This document shows, piece after piece, positions 17,135-25,742 of a stretch of DNA of 64,000 nt. The translations under genes were made by a program, and so were the position numbers. The DNA comes from Longispora fulva (GTDB taxonomy: Bacteria > Actinomycetota > Actinomycetes > Mycobacteriales > Micromonosporaceae), in assembly GCF_015751905.1 (NCBI RefSeq), contig NZ_JADOUF010000001.1, positions 7,564,001-7,628,000 of the forward strand, read 5' to 3'. Numbering within the stretch: the first letter of the stretch is position 1; the number at the start of each line of letters is the position of its first letter. The notes beneath the pieces are model-generated. The model was not told the origin of the DNA. It saw only the letters and a list, made by a program, of their open reading frames with translations, and did no database searches.

Positions 17135-18120
17135 TGCAGGACGAGGCCCCGGCCCGGTTCCGACTCCGTGACGCCGACGTCCCGACCCTGGTCGCGCTGG
17201 CCCGGCAGGGTGACCCCCGGGCCGTGGCCCGGCTGATCACCCTGGTGGAGAACGCCAGCCCGCTGTCCCGGGAGATCGCGGCCGAACTCGCACCACACAC
17301 CGGGCGCGCGCCGGTGATCGGGATGACCGGCTCGCCCGGCGTCGGCAAGTCCACAACCACGTCCGCGCTGGTCACGGCCTACCGTGAGGCGGGCAAGCGG
17401 GTCGGCGTGCTGGCCGTGGACCCGTCGAGCCCGTTCTCGGGCGGCGCGATCCTCGGCGACCGGGTCCGGATGCAGGACCACGCGACCGACCCCGGGGTGT
17501 ACATCCGCTCGATGTCCAGCCGGGGCCACCTCGGCGGGCTGTCGGCGACCACCCCGCAGGCCGTCCGGGTGCTCGAGGGCGCCGGCTGCGACGTGATCAT
17601 CATCGAGACGGTCGGCGTCGGCCAGGCCGAGGTGGAGATCGCCTCCCTCGCCGACACCACGCTCGTGCTGCTCGCCCCGGGCATGGGCGACGGGATCCAG
17701 GCCGTCAAGGCCGGCATCCTGGAGATCGCCGACATCTTCGTGGTCAACAAAGCCGACCGGGACGGCGCGGACAGCACCGCCCGCGACATCCGGGGCATGG
17801 TCGCGCTCAGCGCCCCCGGCCCGGGCGCCTGGCGGCCGGAGCTGGTCAAGACCGTGGCGTCGAAGAACGAGGGCATCGATCTGGTGCGCGCGGCGATCGA
17901 CAACCACCGCGAATGGCTGATCACGCACGGTGAACTCGACCGGCGTCGGACGGCCCGGGCGGCTGCGGAGATCGAGGCGCTCGCACTATCCACTCTCAGG
18001 GCAAAACTGGGCAACCTGCGTGGTGAGGCCGCATTGCCCGATCTGGCGGCAAAGGTGGCCACCGGAGGTCTCGATCCGTTCACAGCGGCAGACGCGCTTC
18101 TCGCTGGCCTTTCCCAGTAG
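17131..18120 (+). CDS. meaB: MeaB-type GTPase, chaperone of B12-dependent acyl-CoA mutases
   Basis: 329 residues, typical for MeaB/ArgK. MTGSPGVGKST (66-74) is the P-loop, VLAVDPSSPFSGGAILGDRVRM the conserved switch region with the aspartate and metal ligands, IETVGVGQAEVEIASLAD switch III, and NKAD (206-209) the guanine-specificity motif. The family gates cofactor loading and protects methylmalonyl-, ethylmalonyl- or isobutyryl-CoA mutases. The mutase large subunit in this window (24056) is a candidate client. ATG 17131 overlaps the preceding stop; ATG 17134 is the next codon. It is the end of the thiolase operon. Confidence 0.9.
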   Translation: MMQDEAPARFRLRDADVPTLVALARQGDPRAVARLITLVENASPLSREIAAELAPHTGRAPVIGMTGSPGVGKSTTTSALVTAYREAGKRVGVLAVDPSSPFSGGAILGDRVRMQDHATDPGVYIRSMSSRGHLGGLSATTPQAVRVLEGAGCDVIIIETVGVGQAEVEIASLADTTLVLLAPGMGDGIQAVKAGILEIADIFVVNKADRDGADSTARDIRGMVALSAPGPGAWRPELVKTVASKNEGIDLVRAAIDNHREWLITHGELDRRRTARAAAEIEALALSTLRAKLGNLRGEAALPDLAAKVATGGLDPFTAADALLAGLSQ

Positions 18121-18180
18121 CTAAGCTCCCTGCGCGATCCCCTGCGATGTGGCTCGGGCGCTGAACCAGGGGAGGCTACG

Positions 18181-21100
18181 TTGACGGCTTGGACCGTCAC
18201 GCTGCGTGGGATTCGGTACCGCTGGGGCCGCTCCCTCGCCGTGCTGCTGCTAGCCACCGTGGCCGTGACCGCCGCGGTGCTCGCCCCCGCGTACTCCCGG
18301 GCAGCCCAGCAGTCCGTGCTGCTCGACGGCCTGACCCACGCGTCCCTGACGAGTACCGGGCTGCTGGTCGGCGCGGCCACCCCCGCCGACGCCGCCGCCG
18401 CCCCGACCTCGGGCACCAGGCTCGCGATCAGCAACGCCCTGGGGCGCTACCCCACCCTGAAGGCCGCGTTCGGCACGCCGGTCGCCTCGGTGGAGGCCGA
18501 GTCACAGTTCGGTGACCCGTCGGACGCGCTGGCCGCCCGGCTCGCGTACCGGGACGGGGCCTGCGAGCACCTGGTCGTCACCGGCGCCTGCCCGACCGCC
18601 GAAGGACAGGTCCTGGTCAGCGACCGCTCGGCCAAGGACAACAAGCTCGCGACCGGCCAGCAGGTCACGCTGCGTGGCAAGCCCGGCCGGACCCGCACCC
18701 TGATCATCACCGGCACCTACACCCCGGTCGACGCCTCCGCCGGCTACTGGGGCCGCACCGCGTACTTCAACGCCGGCTCGCCCGGCCCCGACGGCGCGAG
18801 CACCCGGACCGACGCCCTGTTCGTCGGCATCGAGGAGGACGTCCGGTCGCTGGGCACCGACGCGCGGGTCCGGTTCGAGTACCCGTTGAAGCCCCAGGCC
18901 CTGGACCTGGACAACGTGGCCTCGGCCCGCGAGGACCTCAAACTCCTCGGCCGCGCGCTGCCCTCGGCCGGCGGCCTGCAGGTCACCTCCGCGCTGCCCG
19001 GGGTCCTCGACGACATCGTCGTGGAGCAGGAGGCCGTGGCGCGCAACGTACCCGTCGTCGCCATTCCGCTCGTCCTGCTCAGCCTGTTCGTGCTGTTCCT
19101 GCTGGTCGCGGCCGTGACCGAGGAGCGCTCGCCCGAGCTGGCCCTCGCCAAACTGCGCGGCTACCCGCTGGCCCGCGCCGGACGGTTCGGGTTCGCGGAG
19201 TCCCTGGTCCTGATCGTGCTGGCCGCCCCGCTCGGGCTCGTGGCCGGGCTGCTGCTGGTCAGGGCAGCCGCCGCCATGGTGCTTGCGCCAGGCACCGCCG
19301 TCGAGCTGTCCGGGCCGGTGCTGCTCACCACGGTGGCAGCCGTCGCCGGGGCCGTGCTCGCCGCGCTCGGGGCCGGCTGGCGCACCCTGGGCCGGCCGGT
19401 GCTGGCGCTGCTCCGCCGGGTACCCAACCGGGCGAAATGGCGGGCCACGGTGCTGGAGGTGGCTGCGGCGACCCTGGCGGCGGTCGCCCTGTTCCAGGCC
19501 TTCCGGGACCGGTCCTCCGCGCTGGCGCTCGTCGCCGCGCCCCTGTTGGCGCTGGTCGCCGGCATGGCCGTCGCCCGGCTGCTCACCGGCTACGCCCGGG
19601 GCTCGCTGCGCCGCGCCGGCCGCCGGGGCCGGCTCGCCGCCCTGCTCTCCGCCGCACAGCTCGCCCGCCGGCCCGCCGGGCACCGGATCGTCGTCGTGCT
19701 CACCGTCGCCGTCGCGCTGCTCACCTTCGCCGCCACCTCCTGGGACGTGGCCGCCGGGGCCCGGACCGAGCGGGCCCGGCAGACCATGGGCGCCGACCGG
19801 GTTTTCACGGTCGACGTCGCGCACCCCGACGCGCTCGTCGCCGCCGTCGCGCAGGCCGACCCGTCGGGCCAGTCGATGGCCGTCGTGCGCGGCCAGCAGC
19901 ACTACGGCGACGGATCCGTGGAACTCCTCGCCGTCGAGTCCGCCAAGCTGCCGGCCGTCGCCGACTGGGCCGGGCACGACCTCAAAGCACTGGCCGGCAA
20001 GCTCCGGCCCGGCGCGGTCGCCCCGGTCGTGGTCAAGGACCGGATCGAGGTCGACGCGTCGGCCGCCAACCTGAAGACGGAGAAGGACCGGCCGCTGCGG
20101 CTCGTCGCCGTGGTCAGCGCCCCCGGCGAACCGCCGCGCACCGTCGGCCTCGGCGTCATCGTCGCCGGCGGGCACACGTACGGCGCACCGCTGCCCGGGT
20201 GCGCCACCGGCTGCCGGCTCCTCGGACTGGGCGTGTCGCGCACCCCGGGCAGCACCGACGTGTACACCGTCGACGTCACCCTCTCCGCCGTGCGCGGGGC
20301 CGATGGGCCGGTCGACGCTGGCTTCGAGGCCGACGGCCGCTGGCGCCGGCTCGCCGCCCGCGCCCCGCAGGCCGAACTCACGGTCCGCTCCGGGCCCGGC
20401 CTCGGCCTCGGCATCCGCAGCGGCGACGCCGGCGACGTGATCGCCGAACACGTGTCGGCCCCGGACACGATCCCGGTCGTGGCCGTCGGAGCCGTCCCGA
20501 AGGGCGACGCGTTCGCGTTCCCGGCGCTCACCGACCGGCCCCAGCAGTTCGGCGTCGCCGCCCGGGCCGACCGGCTGCCGAGGGCCGGCGACCGGGGACT
20601 GCTGTTCGACCTGGACTACGCGGTGCGCTCCGCCGAGCGGACCACGAGCCTCGCGGACACCGACACCCTGCGCTACGAGGTCTGGGCCTCCCCGAAGGCC
20701 CCCGCCGACCTGGGCAAACGACTGACGGCCGCCGGCGCGCGGGTCCTGGAGTCCGACTCCGTCGACGGCACCGTCACCCGGCTCGAACGCCTCGCCCCGG
20801 CGCTGTCCCTGCGGCTGTACCTGCTCGCCGGCGCGGCCGCCGTGCTGCTGGCCGTCGGGGCGGTGCTGCTGACGGCGTACGTCGGCGCGACGGCCCGGCT
20901 CAACGAACTCGCCGCGCTCCGGCTGGCCGGGGTGCCGGCGTCGACGCTGCGCCGGGGGGTGCTCCGGGAGTACCGGGCGCTGCTCGGGGTTCCACTCCTG
21001 GTCGGCGCGGTCACCGGGATCGGCGGGGCGGCCCTGATGCTGCCCGGCCTGCAACTCGTCTCCGTCCGCGACGCCGCCGGACTGGGAGATCTGGCCGACG

Positions 21101-21228
21101 CGTTCGGCCCCGGCTGGCTGCCGGCGGCGCTGCTGGCCGTGGTGTGCGGGCTCGGACTGGCCGTCGCCGTGGTGCTCCGGATGTTCGCGGGCGCGTCCCC
21201 GCACCGACTGCGGGAGGGTGAGCGATGA
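18181..21228 (+). CDS. Large FtsX-type ABC transporter permease
   Basis: 1015 residues from a TTG with GGGGAGG upstream. The layout is a first membrane helix (about 14-34), a periplasm-type domain, a block of six or so helices (about 290-540), a second extracellular domain, and three C-terminal helices (about 870-1010) with the FtsX-like LNELAALRLAGVPASTLRRG. This is the MacB/FtsX architecture duplicated, as in lipoprotein or peptide exporters and antibiotic-sensing permeases. The next two genes, overlapping or abutting, encode ATPases, so the three form one transporter. The substrate is unknown. Confidence 0.8.
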   Translation: MTAWTVTLRGIRYRWGRSLAVLLLATVAVTAAVLAPAYSRAAQQSVLLDGLTHASLTSTGLLVGAATPADAAAAPTSGTRLAISNALGRYPTLKAAFGTPVASVEAESQFGDPSDALAARLAYRDGACEHLVVTGACPTAEGQVLVSDRSAKDNKLATGQQVTLRGKPGRTRTLIITGTYTPVDASAGYWGRTAYFNAGSPGPDGASTRTDALFVGIEEDVRSLGTDARVRFEYPLKPQALDLDNVASAREDLKLLGRALPSAGGLQVTSALPGVLDDIVVEQEAVARNVPVVAIPLVLLSLFVLFLLVAAVTEERSPELALAKLRGYPLARAGRFGFAESLVLIVLAAPLGLVAGLLLVRAAAAMVLAPGTAVELSGPVLLTTVAAVAGAVLAALGAGWRTLGRPVLALLRRVPNRAKWRATVLEVAAATLAAVALFQAFRDRSSALALVAAPLLALVAGMAVARLLTGYARGSLRRAGRRGRLAALLSAAQLARRPAGHRIVVVLTVAVALLTFAATSWDVAAGARTERARQTMGADRVFTVDVAHPDALVAAVAQADPSGQSMAVVRGQQHYGDGSVELLAVESAKLPAVADWAGHDLKALAGKLRPGAVAPVVVKDRIEVDASAANLKTEKDRPLRLVAVVSAPGEPPRTVGLGVIVAGGHTYGAPLPGCATGCRLLGLGVSRTPGSTDVYTVDVTLSAVRGADGPVDAGFEADGRWRRLAARAPQAELTVRSGPGLGLGIRSGDAGDVIAEHVSAPDTIPVVAVGAVPKGDAFAFPALTDRPQQFGVAARADRLPRAGDRGLLFDLDYAVRSAERTTSLADTDTLRYEVWASPKAPADLGKRLTAAGARVLESDSVDGTVTRLERLAPALSLRLYLLAGAAAVLLAVGAVLLTAYVGATARLNELAALRLAGVPASTLRRGVLREYRALLGVPLLVGAVTGIGGAALMLPGLQLVSVRDAAGLGDLADAFGPGWLPAALLAVVCGLGLAVAVVLRMFAGASPHRLREGER

Positions 21229-22520
21229 CCGAGCCCCGACACGACCAGACCGGCGGGGCCCACGAGTTCCGGGGCTGGCTCGCCAACCCGGAACCCGAGG
21301 CGGAACCGGCCCCGGAGCCGTGGCCGAGGGAGGCCGCGCCGGAGTCGTGGTCCCGCGAGGCGGAGCCCTGGCCGCCGGCCCGCGAGGCGGACCCGTGGAC
21401 CCGCGACTCCGATCCGGGCCGTGACTCCGGCCGTGAATCGGGCCTGGGCCGTGACCCGCGGCCGGTCCGTGAACCCGGACTGGCTCCGGCCGCGCCGCCG
21501 GGCACCGACCAGTGGACCCCGGTCCGCCGCCCCGAGGCCGGCGCCACGGTCGAGCCCACCTGGCTGCGCGACCACACGGCCCAGCCCCCGGCCCTCACCG
21601 ACCTGGACCGCCCCCTGACCCGACGGGACGTCACCGGCTACACCACCTCCGGCCTGCCCCTGGTCCGCAGGGTCTCCGGAGCGGCGGTCACCTGCCGCGG
21701 CCTGGTGTACATCTACCGCCTGGAGGGCTATGACGTCGTCGCCCTGTCCGGCGTGGACCTCGACATCGCCCCCGGCGAGTCCGTGGCGCTGGTCGGCCCG
21801 TCCGGTGCCGGCAAGTCCACCCTGTTGTCCCTGCTCGCCGGCCTGATCTCCCCGGCGGCCGGCCGGCTGGAGGTCGGAGCGCACGACCTGGCCAAGGCCA
21901 CGGAGGTCGAGCTGCAGCGGATGCGGGCCACCGACATCGGCGTGATCCTGCAGGGCGCGGCCCGCAACCTGCTGCCGTACCTGACCGCCGAGCAGAACAT
22001 CCACTTCGCCCAGGGCGGCGCGGCCCGGCAGAACCGGGGCCAGCTGCCCAAGCCGAAGGAACTGCTCAGCCTCGTCGGGATGAGCGGCCGGCGGGCCCGG
22101 CTCAAGCCCTCGGAGATGACCCCGGGGGAGCGCCAGCGGCTGGCCCTGGCCGTCGGGATCGCCAACGGCGCCGGCCTGCTGCTCGCCGACGAGCCGACCA
22201 GCCAGCTCGACGCGCGGTCCCGGGACGAGATGCTCCGGGCCCTGGACGCGGTCAACCGGGCCGGTACCACGGTCGTCGTGGTGACGCACGACCCCGAGGT
22301 CGGCGCGCAGATGGGCCGCACGGTGACCATCCGCGACGGCCGGGTCGGGGCCGAGGGGCTGCGCGGGGAGGACTTCGCGGTGATCGGCCGCGACGGTTCG
22401 CTCCATTTGCCCCCAGAGGTGCTGGAGGTTTATGCACCTGGAACCTTGATGCGGGTTGAGTTGCAACCGGACGGAACGGTACGACTGAACGCGATGACAC
22501 CGCCCCAGGAGGACCAGTGA
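21225..22520 (+). CDS. ABC transporter ATPase with disordered N-terminal extension
   Basis: 431 residues; the ATG overlaps the permease stop. The first ~150 residues are rich in Pro, Arg, Glu and Trp with loose repeats (EPWPREAAPESWSREAEPW) and should be disordered. The ATPase domain follows, with GPSGAGKST as Walker A and LLLADEPTSQLD as Walker B. The signature motif is degenerate: EMTPGERQR where LSGGQ(E)QR is expected. With a second, canonical ATPase encoded next, this suggests an asymmetric pair in which one site is catalytically weak. The Trp/Arg repeats could contact the membrane or a partner. Confidence 0.8.
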   Translation: MTEPRHDQTGGAHEFRGWLANPEPEAEPAPEPWPREAAPESWSREAEPWPPAREADPWTRDSDPGRDSGRESGLGRDPRPVREPGLAPAAPPGTDQWTPVRRPEAGATVEPTWLRDHTAQPPALTDLDRPLTRRDVTGYTTSGLPLVRRVSGAAVTCRGLVYIYRLEGYDVVALSGVDLDIAPGESVALVGPSGAGKSTLLSLLAGLISPAAGRLEVGAHDLAKATEVELQRMRATDIGVILQGAARNLLPYLTAEQNIHFAQGGAARQNRGQLPKPKELLSLVGMSGRRARLKPSEMTPGERQRLALAVGIANGAGLLLADEPTSQLDARSRDEMLRALDAVNRAGTTVVVVTHDPEVGAQMGRTVTIRDGRVGAEGLRGEDFAVIGRDGSLHLPPEVLEVYAPGTLMRVELQPDGTVRLNAMTPPQEDQ

Positions 22521-23167
22521 AAACCCTTGTAGTCGACGGACTGACCGTCAGGTACGACGACCACGCCGTGCTGACCGATGTCTCCGTCGTCGCGGCCCCC
22601 GGTCAGCTCCTCGCCGTGACCGGCACCTCGGGCGCGGGCAAGACCACCCTGCTGTGGGCGATGGCCGGCCTGTTGAAGCCGGCGGCCGGCGCGGTCACCG
22701 TGGACGGCGCGGCGCTGCGGGACCGCGACCACGCGGTGTCCGAGGGCGTCGTGCTGATGCCGCAGGACAACGGGCTCGCCGCGATCCTGACCGCCAACGA
22801 GAACGTCCAGGTCGCCCTGCTCGCCGGCGGGGTCACCCCGAACGACGCCGCGCAGCGCACCGCCGACAGCCTGGAGAAGCTGGGCCTGACCGGCCAGGCC
22901 GAGCAGCTGGTCGAGGAGATGTCCGGCGGCCAGCAGCAGCGCGCCTCCATCGCCCGGGGCCTGGCCATGCACGGCACGATCGTGCTGGCCGACGAGATCA
23001 CCAGCGAGCTCGACGCCCAGAACCGGCAGCGGGTGATCGAACTGCTCCAGGCCGAGGCGCGCCGGGGTGCCGCAGTCGTGTTCGCCACCCACGACCCGGA
23101 GGCCGCCGCGGCGTGCGACGCCGAGCTGCACCTGGTCGACGGCCGCGCGGAGCTGGTCAGAGGCTAG
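22517..23167 (+). CDS. ABC transporter ATPase (canonical)
   Basis: 216 residues from a GTG overlapping the previous stop, with AGGAGG just upstream. All motifs are intact: GTSGAGKTT (Walker A), EEMSGGQQQRASIARGLA (signature), IVLADEITSELD (Walker B) and the switch histidine in FATHDPEAAA. It is of the LolD/MacB type that works with FtsX-like permeases. Together with the preceding ATPase it probably forms a heterodimer energising the 1015-residue permease. Confidence 0.85.
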   Translation: MKTLVVDGLTVRYDDHAVLTDVSVVAAPGQLLAVTGTSGAGKTTLLWAMAGLLKPAAGAVTVDGAALRDRDHAVSEGVVLMPQDNGLAAILTANENVQVALLAGGVTPNDAAQRTADSLEKLGLTGQAEQLVEEMSGGQQQRASIARGLAMHGTIVLADEITSELDAQNRQRVIELLQAEARRGAAVVFATHDPEAAAACDAELHLVDGRAELVRG

Positions 23168-23254
23168 AAACGTCAGACGGTTACGGCGGGGCCCGACCCG
23201 GCACGCGCCGGTCAGTCCGGAGCCCCGCCCGGGCACGGCCCGCTCCGCGGGCCG
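23168..23254 (+). terminator. CAGACGGTTACG element and hairpins after the ABC operon
   Basis: Six bases after the TAG comes CAGACGGTTACG (23174-23185), one base different from the element at 32851 and from the one on the minus strand at 5289. It runs straight into GGCGGGGC (23185-23192), which pairs with GCCCCGCC (23222-23229). A further 8-base stem (23236-23243 with 23247-23254) lies near the end of the opposing Asp23 gene and may terminate it. Confidence 0.55.
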
Positions 23255-23260
23255 CCCGGC

Positions 23261-23935
23261 TCACCTCTGGGGCAGCTCCGGCGTGTGGATGTCGTCCACG
23301 AGGATGTTCACCTCGGACACCCCCACACCCAGCATCCGCTCGACCGCCTCGATGACATTGGCCCGCACGGCGTCGCACACGGTCAGCACCACGTGCCCGT
23401 ACTCCACGACCAGGGTCAGCCGCACCTCCGCCTGCCCGCCGGTCAGCTCGACGGACACCCCACGGGTCGCCGAGGCGTCCGCGGCGCCCAGCCCGATCCG
23501 CTCGCGGACCGACTGGAACATCCGCGACACGTCCCCGCCGAGGTCGTGCACGCCCTCGACCTCACGGGCCGCGATCGCCGCGACCTTCTCCACGACCTCG
23601 TCGGCCACCCGGGTCACGCCTCTGCTCGCGGGGATCTCCGCGGTCGCCCGCCGGTCCGGCGCCCCGCCGGCCCGACGCTCCGGGGTGTCGGCGACGGCCC
23701 GCCGTTCGGCGCGGGCCGGCTCGGCGCGGGTCGGCTCCATCCGCTGTTCCGGGATCTGTTCGACCTGCTCGGCGCGGCGAAAGGCGCTGAGGGAGTGCTG
23801 TCCTGTCGGCGGTTCCACGACCACCGGCGGCACGTATCCGACCGGGTAGTTGTTGGTGTGCGCCGGGGTGTACTCCTCCGGCATCGCGACGTAACCACTC
23901 AGGCGGGGGGCCGGCGCGTCGGGCTGCTCCGTCAT
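23261..23935 (-). CDS. Asp23/Gls24 family envelope stress protein
   Basis: 224 residues. The first ~100 residues are Pro/Arg/Glu-rich and look disordered. The Asp23 domain starts at about 103 with RGVTRVADEVVEKVAAIAAREVEGVHDLGG and ends with VNILVDDIHTPELP, both diagnostic. These small domains form membrane-associated stress-response assemblies in Gram-positive bacteria; the precise role in actinomycetes is open. ATG 23935 lacks a Shine-Dalgarno, but TAGGCT stands seven bases upstream, so the mRNA is probably leaderless. Confidence 0.8.
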   Translation of the reverse strand: MTEQPDAPAPRLSGYVAMPEEYTPAHTNNYPVGYVPPVVVEPPTGQHSLSAFRRAEQVEQIPEQRMEPTRAEPARAERRAVADTPERRAGGAPDRRATAEIPASRGVTRVADEVVEKVAAIAAREVEGVHDLGGDVSRMFQSVRERIGLGAADASATRGVSVELTGGQAEVRLTLVVEYGHVVLTVCDAVRANVIEAVERMLGVGVSEVNILVDDIHTPELPQR

Positions 23936-23942
23936 AGTTCGC

Positions 23943-23948
23943 AGCCTA
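23943..23948 (-). promoter_or_regulatory. Putative leaderless -10 box (TAGGCT-N7-ATG)
   Basis: On the minus strand TAGGCT stands seven bases before the Asp23-family ATG (23935). It is the same hexamer as at 8505, 43967 and 58299. Confidence 0.5.
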
Positions 23949-23970
23949 TCCGCGCGGTCAACCCCTCCCT

Positions 23971-23999
23971 AGCGATCGTTAAGGTGGCCGGCCTACTAT
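23971..23999 (+). promoter_or_regulatory. icmA promoter with candidate operator
   Basis: TACTAT (23994-23999) is a good -10. AGCGATCGTTAAGG (23971-23984) covers the expected -35 area and shares CGATCGTTAAGG with the region upstream of ccr. A protein bound there would interfere with RNA polymerase. No cobalamin-riboswitch-like sequence is evident in the short leader before GTG 24056. Confidence 0.45.
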
Positions 24000-24055
24000 C
24001 GGGGCGGGGCGCCACCGCGCCTGGATGGCAACAGACCCAAACCCAGGGGGATGTC

Positions 24056-25729
24056 GTGGACGCCGAGCAGATCGCCGCAGGCCGGGCCCGGTGGCAGGAG
24101 CGGTACGAGAAGTCGAGGGTCCGCGACGCGGACTTCACCACGTTGTCGGGGGAGACCGTCGAGCCCGTCTACGGGCCGCCGGAGGGGATCGACTACCCCG
24201 GGTTCGAGCGGATCGGCTGGCCGGGCGAGTTCCCCTACACCCGCGGTCTCTACCCGACCGGTTACCGGGGCCGGACGTGGACGATCCGGCAGTTCGCCGG
24301 CTTCGGCAACGCCCAGCAGACCAACGAGCGCTACCACCTGCTGCTCAACTCGGGCACCGGCGGCCTGTCCGTCGCGTTCGACATGCCGACCCTGATGGGC
24401 CGCGACTCCGACGACCCGAAGTCGCTCGGCGAGGTCGGGCACTGCGGGGTGGCGATCGACTCCGCCGCCGACATGGAGACCCTGTTCAAGGGCATCCCGC
24501 TGGGCGACATCACGACGTCGATGACGATCTCCGGCCCGGCCGTCCCGGTGTTCTGTATGTACCTGGTCGCGGCCGAGCGGCAGGGTGTGGACATCCACGG
24601 GCTGGACGGCACGCTGCAGACGGACATCTTCAAGGAGTACATCGCGCAGAAGGAGTGGCTGTTCCCGCCCCAGCCGCACCTGCGCCTGATCGGCGACCTG
24701 ATGGAGTACTGCGCGGCGGAGATCCCCAAGTACAAGCCGCTGTCGGTGTCCGGGTACCACATCCGCGAGGCCGGGGCGACCGCCGCGCAGGAGCTGGCGT
24801 ACACCCTGGCGGACGGCTTCGGCTACGTCGAGCTGGGCTTGTCGCGCGGCATGGACATCAACCGGTTCGCCCCGGGCCTGTCCTTCTTCTTCGACGCGCA
24901 CCTCGACTTCTTCGAGGAGATCGCCAAGTTCCGCGCCGCCCGGCGGATCTGGGCACGTTGGCTGCGGGACACCTACGGCGCGACCAGCGAGAAGGCGCTC
25001 TGGCTGAAGTTCCACACCCAGACGGCCGGCGTGTCGCTGACGGCGCAGCAGCCGTACAACAACGTGGTCCGCACGGCCGTGGAGGCCCTCGCCGCCGTCC
25101 TCGGCGGGACCAACTCGCTGCACACGAACGCCCTGGACGAGACCCTGGCGCTGCCGACGGACTCCTCGGCGGAGATCGCGATGCGCACCCAGGCGGTCCT
25201 CATGGAGGAGATGGGCCTGACGAACGTGGCCGACCCGCTGGGCGGCTCGTGGTACGTCGAGGCGCTCACCGACCAGGTCGAGGCCGAGGCCGAGCGGATC
25301 TTCGCCAAGATCAAGGAGATCGGCGGCGACGGCACGATCACCACGGGCCTGCTCAAGGGCATCGAGGACGGCTACTTCATGGCGGAGATCGCCGAGAGCG
25401 CCTTCGTGTTCCAGAAGGCTCTGGAGTCCGGGGACAAGAAGATCGTCGGCGTCAACTGCCATACCGAGACGATCAGCCACGAGCTGGAGATCCTCCGGGT
25501 GTCCCACGAGGTCGAGGTCGAGCAGAAGCGCCTGCTGGCCGAGCGTAAGGCCGGCCGGGACCACGCCCGGGTCGATGCGGCGCTGGCCGACCTGGTGGCG
25601 GTCGCGCGGACCGACGGGAACATGGTTCCGCCGATGCTGGAGGCCTGCCGAGCGGAGGCCACCCTGGGCGAGATCTGTGACGTGCTGAGGGCGGAGTGGG
25701 GAGAGTACCGGGAGCCGGCCCGCTTCTGA
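24056..25729 (+). CDS. icmA: Isobutyryl-CoA mutase-type large subunit
   Basis: 557 residues from a GTG with AGGGGG six bases upstream. It is the acyl-CoA-binding TIM-barrel subunit of B12-dependent mutases without a B12 domain, as in IcmA; a separate small subunit is needed and is not in the window. TWTIRQFAGF places Phe at residue 80 and YIAQKEWLF places Gln at 198. These are the two residues known to distinguish isobutyryl-CoA mutase (Phe80, Gln198) from methylmalonyl-CoA mutase (Tyr and Arg there). It should interconvert isobutyryl-CoA and n-butyryl-CoA, linking valine breakdown to butyryl/ethylmalonyl-CoA. Automated annotation would probably say methylmalonyl-CoA mutase. Confidence 0.85.
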   Translation: MDAEQIAAGRARWQERYEKSRVRDADFTTLSGETVEPVYGPPEGIDYPGFERIGWPGEFPYTRGLYPTGYRGRTWTIRQFAGFGNAQQTNERYHLLLNSGTGGLSVAFDMPTLMGRDSDDPKSLGEVGHCGVAIDSAADMETLFKGIPLGDITTSMTISGPAVPVFCMYLVAAERQGVDIHGLDGTLQTDIFKEYIAQKEWLFPPQPHLRLIGDLMEYCAAEIPKYKPLSVSGYHIREAGATAAQELAYTLADGFGYVELGLSRGMDINRFAPGLSFFFDAHLDFFEEIAKFRAARRIWARWLRDTYGATSEKALWLKFHTQTAGVSLTAQQPYNNVVRTAVEALAAVLGGTNSLHTNALDETLALPTDSSAEIAMRTQAVLMEEMGLTNVADPLGGSWYVEALTDQVEAEAERIFAKIKEIGGDGTITTGLLKGIEDGYFMAEIAESAFVFQKALESGDKKIVGVNCHTETISHELEILRVSHEVEVEQKRLLAERKAGRDHARVDAALADLVAVARTDGNMVPPMLEACRAEATLGEICDVLRAEWGEYREPARF

Positions 25730-25742
25730 CAGACTTTCTCTC

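Noticed and set aside
18502-21204. A 900-codon minus-strand frame opposite the FtsX-type permease
   Set aside because: Low-complexity Gly/Gln/Arg composition and no motif; the plus-strand permease has clear membrane helices and coupled ATPase genes.
23936-24055. A cobalamin riboswitch before the mutase gene
   Set aside because: After the predicted -10 only about 55 bases remain before the start codon, too few, and no B12-box-like sequence is visible.
23261-25729. A mutase start far upstream (frame open from 23285)
   Set aside because: The extension runs antisense through the Asp23-family gene; GTG 24056 has a strong Shine-Dalgarno and gives the exact IcmA numbering.
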